This document shows, piece after piece, positions 45,409-53,781 of a stretch of DNA of 64,000 nt. Source of the stretch: Fictibacillus arsenicus (GTDB lineage: Bacteria > Bacillota > Bacilli > Bacillales > Fictibacillaceae); the NCBI RefSeq assembly GCF_001999465.1, contig NZ_MQMF01000001.1:372001-436000 (forward strand), read 5' to 3'. The translations under genes and the position numbers were made by a program. How positions within the stretch are numbered: the stretch's first letter is position 1; each line of letters begins with the position of its first letter. Under the pieces are notes generated by a model. That model was not told where the DNA came from. It was given only the letters and a program-made list of their open reading frames with translations, and ran no database searches.

Positions 45409-45586
45409 TTAAATTACTGTTTTTTACAGGTAAGAAAGCCTCATGTAAAAGCTTTATCCGATTTGGACAAAGCTTGTTGATATCTTTCTTTATTGTTAGA
45501 ATGGAGAATATATTTATGCAAAATTAACCAAAAAAGCTTGCGGCTTATTTTCTAAAAATATATAATTCATTTGTTAGGACAGAAAT

Positions 45587-45662
45587 GGGGGCTTAGCTCA
45601 GCTGGGAGAGCGTTTGGCTGGCAGCCAAAAGGTCAGCGGTTCGATCCCGCTAGTCTCCACCA
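45587..45662 (+). tRNA. tRNA-Ala (anticodon GGC)
   Basis: A full cloverleaf: acceptor GGGGGCT with AGTCTCC, D arm GCTCAGCTGGGAGAGC, anticodon stem TTTGG/CCAAA with loop CTGGCAG (GGC), T arm AGCGG-TTCGATC-CCGCT, and encoded CCA. The G3-U70 pair, the alanine identity element, is present. A weak promoter (TTGTTG, 17 bases, TAGAAT) lies about 85 bases upstream. The integrase gene of the island ends 117 bases downstream, so the 3' end is the likely att site. Confidence 0.96.
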
Positions 45663-45672
45663 TACATTAACA

Positions 45673-45712
45673 TCCAAACCCTTTGATATATAAGGGGTTT
45701 TTGTTTTTTATA
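45673..45712 (+). terminator. Terminator of tRNA-Ala
   Basis: AAACCC-TT pairs with AA-GGGTTT across an AT-rich loop, followed by TTGTTTTTT. Confidence 0.7.
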
Positions 45713-45778
45713 AATTCGAACGAATTCTATATGGTGAGTCAAAATGTCAATTTGGTCACGCTTTGGTCACAAGGCGCT

Positions 45779-46885
45779 TTATTCGAAGATTTCATCAATT
45801 TTCCGAACTGCTTCCTCTTGCATGGTGGGAAGGACATGTGAATACGTATCCAAAGTAACTTTGATATTACTATGTCCTAGTCTTTCTGATATTACTTTAA
45901 TATTTACTCCTTTTGATAGTAAAAGTGTTGCATGAGTATGTCTTAAATCGTGGAAACGAATTTTAGGTACCTTGGCAAGTTGAATTATTCTATTGAAACT
46001 TCTTCTTATGTTAGATGCATTATGTGGAGATCCGTGGTGGGTGCATGCAATTAAATCAAAGTCTTTATAAATTGGACCAAGGGTTTCTTTCTCTTTTTCA
46101 ATTAGTAACCTATGTTCCTTTAAAGCCTTTATAGTCGACTTGGATAGATCTACGGTTCGCTTACTGGTTTTTGTTTTTGCACCTTGTTTAAAACTTTTAC
46201 CGTCATGACTTAATGTTTGCTTAATACTTAAGAAACCTTTTTCAAGATCCACGTCTTTCCATCTTAACCCGAGTATTTCACCTTGCCGTAAACCAGTGGC
46301 CAATGCTAATTTAAATACAATATAGCAGTAATCTGTTTTGGCAACTTTTAAGAATTGATTTACTTCATCATTGTTCCATACTTTCATTTCCGAATAACTA
46401 GTTCTCGGAAGTTTAACTTTTATAGCCACGTTATTGTTAATTAAATTAAAGTCCACAGCATGTTCTAATGAATTTCTTATAATCTCAAAATACTTTTTAA
46501 TCGTACAACTACTTAAACCTTCATCATACAAATTGTCAATAAAGGATTGAATGTGAATGGATGATAATTTTGATAATGTGATATGGCCAAGTTTTGGTTT
46601 TATTCTTTTTCGTAAGCAATTCTCATATACTACGACTGATTGAGCTCCGATACTGTTTTTCTTTGTGTTAAACCATTGCTCTAAATAGTCTTTATATGTC
46701 ATTTTAGTAGGTTCAATATAAGTACCCTTATTTATTGAATTAATGGCTTCAACCAAAGCTTTCTCAGCTTCTTTTTTAGTTTTAAACCCCCTTTTCTTTT
46801 TTTGTTTCCTTGAGCCCTTTTCATCTTTTCCAAGGTCTAATACATAATACCAACTAATTCCGTTCTTCTTTATTGATCCTCTCAC
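45779..46885 (-). CDS. int: Tyrosine recombinase/integrase of the genomic island
   Basis: A 368-residue phage/ICE-type integrase: an N-terminal AP2-like arm-binding domain (to about 60), a SAM-like core-binding domain (about 65-150) and the catalytic domain. The tetrad is visible: Arg in ATGLRQGEILGL, HDLRHTHATLLL (His, Arg), HSNIKVTLDTYSHV with the nucleophile Tyr. It reads towards the tRNA-Ala gene, the usual placement of an integrase at a tRNA attachment site. Confidence 0.95.
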   Translation of the reverse strand: MRGSIKKNGISWYYVLDLGKDEKGSRKQKKKRGFKTKKEAEKALVEAINSINKGTYIEPTKMTYKDYLEQWFNTKKNSIGAQSVVVYENCLRKRIKPKLGHITLSKLSSIHIQSFIDNLYDEGLSSCTIKKYFEIIRNSLEHAVDFNLINNNVAIKVKLPRTSYSEMKVWNNDEVNQFLKVAKTDYCYIVFKLALATGLRQGEILGLRWKDVDLEKGFLSIKQTLSHDGKSFKQGAKTKTSKRTVDLSKSTIKALKEHRLLIEKEKETLGPIYKDFDLIACTHHGSPHNASNIRRSFNRIIQLAKVPKIRFHDLRHTHATLLLSKGVNIKVISERLGHSNIKVTLDTYSHVLPTMQEEAVRKIDEIFE

Positions 46886-47016
46886 TTCAATCTCTCCTAA
46901 CTTTATAGAAGAGAGTGCTTAAAAAAGCACATCTCATATTTGAGATGTGACATGTATGCCACCTCAAATATATTAAATTAATTCAGAAATCACAAATATT
47001 GCAAACCTATTTTTTT

Positions 47017-47196
47017 CTAATTTCCATAAAGCCAATTAACAAATACTTTCTTTAGAATTTTGATTCTTTTTCCAATCCTAACTGAATGAAACTGTTGGGA
47101 GGAGACTAGCTGATAGGCTTGTCTTCTTCCAATTCCTAAAATAATCTGGATATCTTCTACATTTAATACCTCTGGATAAGCTTCTAAATCTTTCAC
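47017..47196 (-). CDS. Excisionase-like helix-turn-helix protein
   Basis: A small DNA-binding protein of about 59 residues with a MerR-type winged helix: VEDIQIILGIGRRQAYQLVS then HSVRIGKRIKILKKVFVNWL. This is the usual form of Xis in Gram-positive mobile elements and it lies just upstream of int. AAAGGAG lies 11 bases before GTG 47196; an ATG 12 bases further up (47205) would leave only two bases of spacing, so GTG is preferred. It should direct excision by Int. Confidence 0.75.
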   Translation of the reverse strand: MKDLEAYPEVLNVEDIQIILGIGRRQAYQLVSSQQFHSVRIGKRIKILKKVFVNWLYGN

Positions 47197-47281
47197 GATT
47201 ATCATTACTCCTTTCAAAAATTGCAGATATAATACTGGTTAAAATACAAAAAACTCTTTGGTTCTTAGAAATACACACCAA

Positions 47282-47757
47282 AAATCATGTATTATCCTAA
47301 ACTCCAAAGAGTTAAAATTTAATAAAATTCCCGCTGGCTAAAAATTAGCCGCCAAAAAATCAAAGGGTGTCCCCAAAAAAGGAGGACATTTAGAAAGACT
47401 GCTTTCATATTTTCATTAAAACATATTCAGAAAATTTAATCAATTTTTATATATTTGAACTGAGAAAGAAGTTTTGCTATTTAACTTTAGAGATATTAAA
47501 TTGAAAAGCCCTAATCCTCCTATTTCTACCTAGGCATTAAGCTTTTGTTAAACTTTCCGTAATAATAACAGAAAGTGGGACTACCAGCATTAATTGAACA
47601 GTAAATTTGTAATGCGCAGCAAAGCAAGCCAGTAAAATCTTACAAAATAATCTAAAACAATTTCCACGGTTATTGCAGACTAGGGGACTGTTGCAGTCCT
47701 TATTTGTATTGCATTAAAAACATCTATTTATAATACAATTTCCCTTAACAGCATGCT
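47282..47757. other. Gene-free stretch with several hairpins inside the island
   Basis: No convincing gene. Inverted repeats include AACTCTTTG/CAAAGAGTT spanning about 47250-47315, GGCTAATTTTTAGCC (about 47339-47353), ACTTTC/GAAAGT near 47550-47580 and GGACTG-TTG-CAGTCC at 47685-47699. Some may be terminators or recombination/transfer sites; none can be assigned. Confidence 0.35.
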
Positions 47758-47878
47758 TTAGTTTTCTATTATCACACGAAAGTAACAACAACTTCTCGAC
47801 CGAAGTTTACTGAACATTCCGCAAGTTCTTAGGCAATTAGTCAAATTCATGAACTTATGGCAATCAATGTTGCTATAA

Positions 47879-48064
47879 TCACCAATTATTCTTATTTCTG
47901 TAATCTTCTTCGGATTCATACACATTAGATGCAGAAATGCTATTTTTATGACCACAATCTGTACATTTCCAAATATACTTATGATCATCAAACCCTGACT
48001 GACCATTTAAATATGCATTGCAACGATCACAATGCCAATCAACATTAGAAAATCTTTCACCCAT
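47879..48064 (-). CDS. Small zinc-ribbon protein
   Basis: A 61-residue protein with two CxxC pairs (WHCDRCNAYLNGQ and WKCTDCGHKNSI), a zinc-ribbon fold. GAGGAGG lies eight bases before the ATG at 48064. It overlaps the preceding island gene by eight bases. The family is found near integrases and in small Gram-positive genes of unknown function; RNA or DNA binding is a guess. Confidence 0.65.
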   Translation of the reverse strand: MGERFSNVDWHCDRCNAYLNGQSGFDDHKYIWKCTDCGHKNSISASNVYESEEDYRNKNNW

Positions 48065-48305
48065 AGTTTTTTCCTCCTCTATTTTCTTTCTGTTTGTTTT
48101 GGAATTCAATATATCGTTTAAGTGTGAGGCGATAATGAGAGTCTTCTGGATACTCCCTATCAACAGATGCTATCAAAGAAGGAGTAAGTTCCTTTTCTCC
48201 ATTATATAAACCTTTGTTAAGGATCACGTTCAACCGACTAATATAATCTTTTACACTTTTGTCTCCCAAATGATAATTCTTTCTAAGAAAATCTCCAAAT
48301 TCCAT
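48057..48305 (-). CDS. Small protein resembling a SAM-like core-binding domain
   Basis: An 82-residue helical protein (FGDFLRKNYHLGDKSVKDYI then SRLNVILNKGLYNGE and DSHYRLTLKRYIEFQ). Its pattern looks like the N-terminal core-binding domain of tyrosine recombinases without a catalytic domain. GGGAGGG precedes ATG 48305. It is translationally coupled to the zinc-ribbon gene. A role as partner in recombination or as a DNA-binding adaptor is only inferred. Confidence 0.55.
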   Translation of the reverse strand: MEFGDFLRKNYHLGDKSVKDYISRLNVILNKGLYNGEKELTPSLIASVDREYPEDSHYRLTLKRYIEFQNKQKENRGGKNYG

Positions 48306-48439
48306 ACCATATCCCTCCCTCACTACTATTTTCTAATATATTTATTCCCTAATATCTGTTTCTTTTCCTTTTCAAAAGGAGCTGGAAAATCATTTATAAA
48401 TGAAGAACTTTAAAGCGCAGTATGTGTCAAATAAGAAAT

Positions 48440-48466
48440 ACGACCACTCTAAAAGTGATCGTCTCT
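48440..48466 (-). terminator. Hairpin between two groups of small island genes
   Basis: ACGATCACT pairs with AGTGGTCGT (one G-T pair) with a five-base loop, followed on the minus strand by ATTTCTTATTT. It lies downstream of the small membrane protein gene. Confidence 0.55.
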
Positions 48467-48524
48467 TGATGTCCAAACTATTACCAGTATATTTGCACTC
48501 AAAGCTAAGGTGTCAATGATGTTT

Positions 48525-48743
48525 TTATGCTGCGTGTTTTGTTACTTCCTTTAATACTTTAGTTGCTATTTCCTTTGTTGCTTCTGGATTTCTAGTCATT
48601 ATGAATGTAATTCCTCCAGCAAGTCCTGCTAAAGTTACACCTGCAAACACCGAAACAATAATTGCGGGCTTACCACCAAATCTAACCGTTTTGTTATCAT
48701 GGTTATATTCGGCATAATCTTTTTCATTTTTGTTATTTTCCAT
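48525..48743 (-). CDS. Small single-pass membrane protein of the island
   Basis: About 72 residues: a highly charged head (MENNKNEKDYAEYNHDNK), a hydrophobic segment (AIIVSVFAGVTLAGLAGGIT) and a basic tail (KEIATKVLKEVTKHAA). I chose ATG 48743, with AAGGGTG nine bases away. It follows a degenerate small membrane frame. Function unknown. Confidence 0.5.
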   Translation of the reverse strand: MENNKNEKDYAEYNHDNKTVRFGGKPAIIVSVFAGVTLAGLAGGITFIMTRNPEATKEIATKVLKEVTKHAA

Positions 48744-48744
48744 T

Positions 48745-48880
48745 TTATTCATCACCCTTAACTATTTGATTTAGTATTTCTTGCAATTTGCTTGTATCCA
48801 GAATTGCTTTAATTATCGCTCCAACAATGGGGATGATTGTTATAGTTGTAAATAGAGCTATGATTGCAACTGGATTATTT
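48745..48880 (-). pseudogene. Degenerate small membrane-protein frame
   Basis: A frame of about 43 codons (NNPVAIIALFTTITIIPIVG then AIIKAILDTSKLQEILNQIV) has no start; a TGA lies just upstream in a run of A residues. Removing one A would join it to a TTG start. Its stop overlaps the start region of the next gene, as in a coupled operon, which suggests a recently broken gene or a sequence error. Confidence 0.3.
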
Positions 48881-48910
48881 CTTTTTCAATTTATTGACTA
48901 TTTTTTCATC

Positions 48911-49117
48911 TCACGATAAAACTGACCATGTGCGTCTACAGAACCCTCCCTCTCCATTATCTTTTTGCCTCACTTGACCACCAACTTGCCTACCCAGTTC
49001 CGTTAAGGACCAATTGCCTTCTTCGCCATCGAGGAAGTCCTTGTCTTTCACAAGCAAATATACTTCTTTAACTGTCATTCCCAGTTTTTCTCCAATCATT
49101 CTGGCAGACATCCTCAT
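48911..49117 (-). CDS. Small DNA-binding (antirepressor/Cro-like) protein
   Basis: A 68-residue protein that opens with a helix-turn-helix-like segment (SARMIGEKLGMTVKEVYLLV) and continues GEEGNWSLTELGRQVGGQ, which is like the C-terminal domain of phage antirepressors. AAAGGAGG lies eight bases before the ATG at 49117. It is divergent from the repressor, so it probably plays the opposite side of the island switch. Confidence 0.6.
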   Translation of the reverse strand: MRMSARMIGEKLGMTVKEVYLLVKDKDFLDGEEGNWSLTELGRQVGGQVRQKDNGEGGFCRRTWSVLS

Positions 49118-49205
49118 AAAGTATTTACCTCCTTTTTTCTCTTTTATGTTAATACGTTCCTTTGCAAAAAAAAGTTTCTTTTCTCGTTTTCCCACTGTTT
49201 CTTTC

Positions 49206-49258
49206 ATAATAATAGCTTGTAGTCATAGGTTGCGCAAGACTTACGCAAGGTATATAAT
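49206..49258. promoter_or_regulatory. Divergent promoters sharing a TTGCGCAA operator
   Basis: Plus strand: TTGCGC (49230), 17 bases, TATAAT (49253). Minus strand: TTGCGC (49232-49237), 17 bases, TATTAT (49209-49214). Both -35 elements come from the palindrome TTGCGCAA; a second half TTACGCAA follows at 49241. The layout suggests that a repressor bound here shuts off both promoters. Confidence 0.65.
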
Positions 49259-49285
49259 TCATCTCAAATGGAGGTCTCGTATAAC

Positions 49286-49930
49286 ATGAATGACTTATTA
49301 AAAGAAAAGGCAATGTCCTGGAAAGTTAGATTGAAAAAGTGTATGGATACAGGCAGATATACTCAAGCATCCTTTGCTGAAGCCTTAAACAATAAATATG
49401 GAACTAGTTATGGCCAAAAAGATGTTAGCAGATGGATGAATACAGGAGCCAAAATTAAAAATGGAGAAGTCGGCTTTCCAAAATACGATACTATGATTCT
49501 AATTTCAGATTTCTTTAGTGTAGATGTTGGCTATCTCACCGGTGAAACTGATGAGATTTCATTTTCAGTAGAGAAGGCGTGTTCTTATATGGGCTTGAAT
49601 GGCGGAGCGATAAAAGCCATAAGAGAAATCACACAACCCGAAAATGATGCTACCTACATGAGGAAAGATATGAGAGAGTCATTTAACAAGTTTTTTTCAG
49701 CAGAGGGCTTCCATAATTTTTTTGAAAGGCTACATGATCTTCAACTTACATCTATATTACCAAATCAAGAGAATCGCGTCTTTGACAACCTTGATAGTGC
49801 TATTGACTACATCCGTGGTTTAGAGTACAAAGGGAAAATTGCACGATATGAATTGAACGAAGCTCTAGTACTACTAGTTAATGAATTATACCCTAACCCG
49901 CCACAACTAGATTTGAACGTAAAAGATTGA
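49286..49930 (+). CDS. XRE-family repressor of the island
   Basis: A 214-residue regulator. An N-terminal helix-turn-helix (YTQASFAEALNNKYGTSYGQ then KDVSRWMN) and a second conserved stretch (PKYDTMILISDFFSVDVGYLTGETDE) mark the XRE phage-repressor group, followed by a helical C-terminal domain. No peptidase motif for self-cleavage is seen, so induction must need another protein. GGAGG lies 11 bases before ATG 49286; the longer ATG has no site. Confidence 0.8.
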   Translation: MNDLLKEKAMSWKVRLKKCMDTGRYTQASFAEALNNKYGTSYGQKDVSRWMNTGAKIKNGEVGFPKYDTMILISDFFSVDVGYLTGETDEISFSVEKACSYMGLNGGAIKAIREITQPENDATYMRKDMRESFNKFFSAEGFHNFFERLHDLQLTSILPNQENRVFDNLDSAIDYIRGLEYKGKIARYELNEALVLLVNELYPNPPQLDLNVKD

Positions 49931-50424
49931 ATAATATAACTTATATTAGATTATTCAAAGGTTTCCACCACAACAAAATACCAAGATAGCGGCTTTGGAT
50001 GAACTATGGTGGCATTTAATGAATCATATTGAACGTTGCCTTTTGTGGAATAAGGGCATAAACCCTTTATGGTTCTATGCCCCTTTATAGATTAGCTTAT
50101 TTAACTTCTACCCGTTTGTTTAAATGAATTCTTCACAAAATCCTCTAAAAACAGAGGTTGTTTATTGCGCAGTTTAAGTCTACTACGGAATACTACCCTA
50201 AAAATCAGTCCCGTTTGCACAAGGTTGGCTTGTTTAATAATAGTTTTCACATTCTTTATACACTAAACTATAGAGTTCTTCCTCCTATTACCAGGTGGCG
50301 AACGTTTTGTCATTTTTCGGTATACTTCATGTCATTTAGGGTAAATACAATTTCAAAACTGGTACAATTCCAATGGCTGTAATCAGCACTAAGACTATAC
50401 CAGTTGTGATTCAGATTTATAACA
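49931..50424. other. Gene-free stretch after the repressor
   Basis: About 490 bases with no supported gene. It contains a hairpin, GGGCATA-AACC / GGTT-TATGCCC at about 50054-50082, likely terminating the repressor transcript, and a small CCTCT-AAAAAC-AGAGG hairpin near 50140. It separates the regulatory genes from the defence cargo. Confidence 0.4.
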
Positions 50425-53400
50425 TTATTTGATAAGTTGTTTTATGTCATTTATTTGTATAATTTTATTACAATAACCACTTGCATAGTTACTACATCCG
50501 TAAAATTCTCCCCTTGGTCCTTTTCGTAAAATCATATAACTTTTACAACTTGGGCATTCTATTTGGTTATTAATTACTCTTATATCCTTTAAGGTATAAT
50601 CACACAATGGATAATTACTACATCCTAAAAATTCCTGTTTCGTACTATTATTTGCTCTTATTAATAAGAATCCTTGAACACAGCGCGGACATCTCGGATT
50701 ATTAGATATACTTGTATTACCATTAATTATTTCGTACTCCAATCCTTGTCTTTCTATTAATTCTGTTACAAATATTGATTTACTGTATTCTGGAGCTAAA
50801 ATATAAGTAACATTTTTTGTACGCGTTAAAGCCACATAAAATAATCTTCTTTCTTCCGCAAAATGCAATTCATCTTGCTTGGTTAACACTAAAGAAAGGA
50901 TAGGATCATCTGACATTCTATTTGGAAATCCAATTAAATCATTAGTCGCATTTATGATAATTACATTATCTGCTTCTAATCCTTTTGACCTGTGAACAGT
51001 TAAGAAAAATATTTTTAACTTTGGATATTTTTTATAAATAACGGTTGTAGTTTTCTTATTATGATTTTTCTTAAGTGTAAAACCTTGTCCTTTATATTCT
51101 TCTTTTCCAATAAAATCAACGTCAAAGTTATTTCTTCCCAGCAACATTATTTCAGCATTGTCACCAAATTTATTGAAGATTTGTTCTATACAATACTTTA
51201 AAGAGTTAAAGATTTGATCTTTACCTGAATGACCTAAAATTCTAACCGGTTTATTATTAGATTTTTTAGATACTAAATTCTTTTTTATTTGTTTTTCATT
51301 AACCATTACAAAGTTACCTGCAATATTAATTAATTCTTGTGAATTTCTATATGTTTTTTCTATCTTCATTAACTCACTATACCCAAAAAAGTTTTCAAAA
51401 TCAGTGAACAAAGCTAAGTCAGAACCCGCAAAACGATATATTGATTGCCAGTCATCACCCACGCACATTACTTTAGCATTGGTAACCCTTCTAATTTCTT
51501 CAACTAATTTAAATCTGCTAACTGAAATATCTTGGTATTCGTCAATGATAATATATTTATATGTAAACTTAATTTCATCTGATTCAATAATTGATCTTGA
51601 AATGTTGATCATATCATTAAAATCGATAAGATTATTTTGCTCAAGTTTATCTTGATAAAATTGATAAATTGGCCGTATGATTTCTAGAAATAACTTTGTT
51701 CTATTATAAAAGAAAGTATTTTCTTTATCTAAAGTTCGAATGAAATAATCTAGCTTATCAACTTTATAACCATTTGATTTAAAAAGGTTAATAAATGAAG
51801 TCACAAATTTTATGAATTCATTAAAGTGATTTGATTTTTCAGTATCATATATTTTATTAAAAATATTAACAATATCAATTTCCTTAAATTTAACACCTTG
51901 ATTAAGTAACTTATATCTAAGTGACTCTAACAATATTCCTTCTTTAGTATAATAAGAATATGTTTCGATCAAATTAGTTTGATTAGCAGCGTGTAAATTT
52001 CTTTTCCACTGCATACCATCTAAATACTTACGTTCCTCAACTTCATTCAACCAAGGTGTTCGGTTATTCTTGTTAATACCGAAATGTTCTAAATATAAAT
52101 CATATTCTGGTAGATAAAAGTCAGGTTTATACTGCCTATATTTTTCATTAGCTGTTGTAAACTGATATTCTTTTTCATATATGTATTCAATACCATTTAA
52201 GAATAAGAAGTTAGCAATCATTACTTCCTCTAAACTTTTTACTTTTTCTCCTTTAATTGTTGTTCTATTCTTTTTGAGTAATTCAGTGTTTTCATCAATA
52301 TATTTACGCTCTTCAAACCTACTTTTTAAAGTTTCAAAATTTAAATGTTTATGATGATCATAATATTCTCCTAAATTTACAAAATCCCCTAAATCCCTAG
52401 GAATGTTTAAATAGTAACCAAAGAATTCAATTATTCGCTTAAGTTGTTCGTGATCATCATAAAATTTCAAATCAAAGTATTCTTTAATTATCTTATCAGG
52501 GTTATCCTCAACATCAGGCATATTCTTTGTGTGTGAGCCGATGATTCTCATTCCAATACTGTGAAACGTTCTAACTTCTACGTCGAGTTCGAGACGTTCT
52601 TTGATCCGTTCTTGCATTTCATCTGCTGCTTTACGAGTGAAAGAAATAAGTAAGATATCTTCTGGATTAACCCCTTTTTTCTCTATTAAATATTTTACTT
52701 TTCCAGATATGGTTAACGTTTTTCCTGATCCAGCTCCTGCAACGATTAAATTCGCATCTTCATCAACTACAATTGCTTTTCTTTGTTGATTATCTAACGC
52801 TTTACCATCTATGTCATCAAAGAAAGCACTCATCTCTGACATTTCTCTTCTTACAAAATCTTCGTTCCATGCTTTGACTAATTCATTTAATGAAGTGAAA
52901 GAAAGTAAAAAATCTTGAACTTGTGTGTTATCCGCATCTTTTTCTTTGAAGAAAGTATGTATAAACTGATACTCTTCCATAACCTTCTCTTTTTGAGAAT
53001 TGGCTATATAATTTTTTTTAAATTGTATTAATTTTTGATTGTATAATTCGATACCACTGTAATATGGTTTTAGCTTTTCGTTCGTATTTTCTATGGTTTT
53101 TTCTAATTTTTCTATAAGTGAAATGTACCTTTCACTCAGCTGATTATAAATAATTTCTAAATCTACTAATCTTTTCGGTTTCTTTCCATTTGGGATTCTT
53201 AATACTTTTTGTTCAATCTCTTTATCAAATGAGAATAAATTTTTATTATTAGCAAAAGTTATAACATCTTTATGATCTATCTTATATTTTTGGAGATATT
53301 CATCTGAGATTAAATTATATGATTTGCTAAATTTGAAAATTTCTGATTCTATTGCTGAGATTTCATTTTTTTAGTAAAGTTAACTTTCTTTTGAACGAAG

Positions 53401-53461
53401 GATAATATTTATTTAAACTTAATTTTAAGAATATAACCTTTATACGATTTATTAGACTCAT
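50425..53461 (-). pseudogene. HelD-like UvrD/Rep helicase with embedded nuclease-like segment and two zinc ribbons; interrupted by a one-base frameshift
   Basis: The 851-residue frame from ATG 52980 contains Walker A AGAGSGKT, IIIDEYQD, and the later SF1 motifs with the C-terminal EERRLFYVALTRTKN. Between early motifs lies YKPDFYLPEYDLYLEHFG then WKR, a PD-(D/E)XK-like insert as in DNA helicase IV. Two topoisomerase-type zinc ribbons (CPRC...CSNYPLC, CPSC...CSNY) end the protein. The same frame is open without a start back to 53372; an ATG at 53461 with GGGAGAG enters in another phase. The span is one base over a multiple of three; removing one A from the A7 run (53366-53372) would give 1011 residues. 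A helicase made only from 52980 would lack its first 160 residues. Confidence 0.82.
53366..53372 (-). other. A7 homopolymer at the helicase frameshift
   Basis: Seven A residues on the minus strand. With six, the MSLINRIKVIFLKLSLNKYY leader would run in frame into the helicase. It may be a sequencing error, a mutation, or a slippage site making two products. Confidence 0.6.
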
Positions 53462-53514
53462 TTTTATCTCTCCCAAACATAAAACACATTGTGTAAATTT
53501 ATGGTATACAACTA

Positions 53515-53543
53515 ATCATATATAAGGAAAAGTTAGATATCAA
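53515..53543 (-). promoter_or_regulatory. Promoter of the helicase gene
   Basis: Minus-strand TTGATA (53538-53543), 17-base spacer, TATGAT (53515-53520), about 55 bases before the ATG at 53461. It gives the helicase its own transcript separate from hsdR. Confidence 0.6.
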
Positions 53544-53729
53544 TAAGACCATTCAATATTAGTTAAATAACACTTTAAGTTACCAATAACGAGCGATTGT
53601 GAATTATAGTTTTTGGAATGAGTTTTGGTGGAATTTTTTGATAAAAATGTTAATAAAAAAATGACTATAATTCCTTAACTAATAAACGGTGGTTTTTGAT
53701 AAGCCAATTAAGATTTTTAACTGTTAATA

Positions 53730-53766
53730 GGAAAAGAAAAAGCATCCTCTTAATTAGAAGATGCTG
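53730..53766 (-). terminator. Terminator of hsdR
   Basis: AGCATCTTC pairs with GAGGATGCT across an AT loop, followed on the minus strand by TTTTTCTTTT. Confidence 0.8.
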
Positions 53767-53781
53767 TAAACAATTCATTCC

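Noticed and set aside
47758-48006. An 82-codon minus-strand frame
   Set aside because: It overlaps the zinc-ribbon gene in another phase, lacks a ribosome site, and the CxxC-containing frame is clearly the real one.
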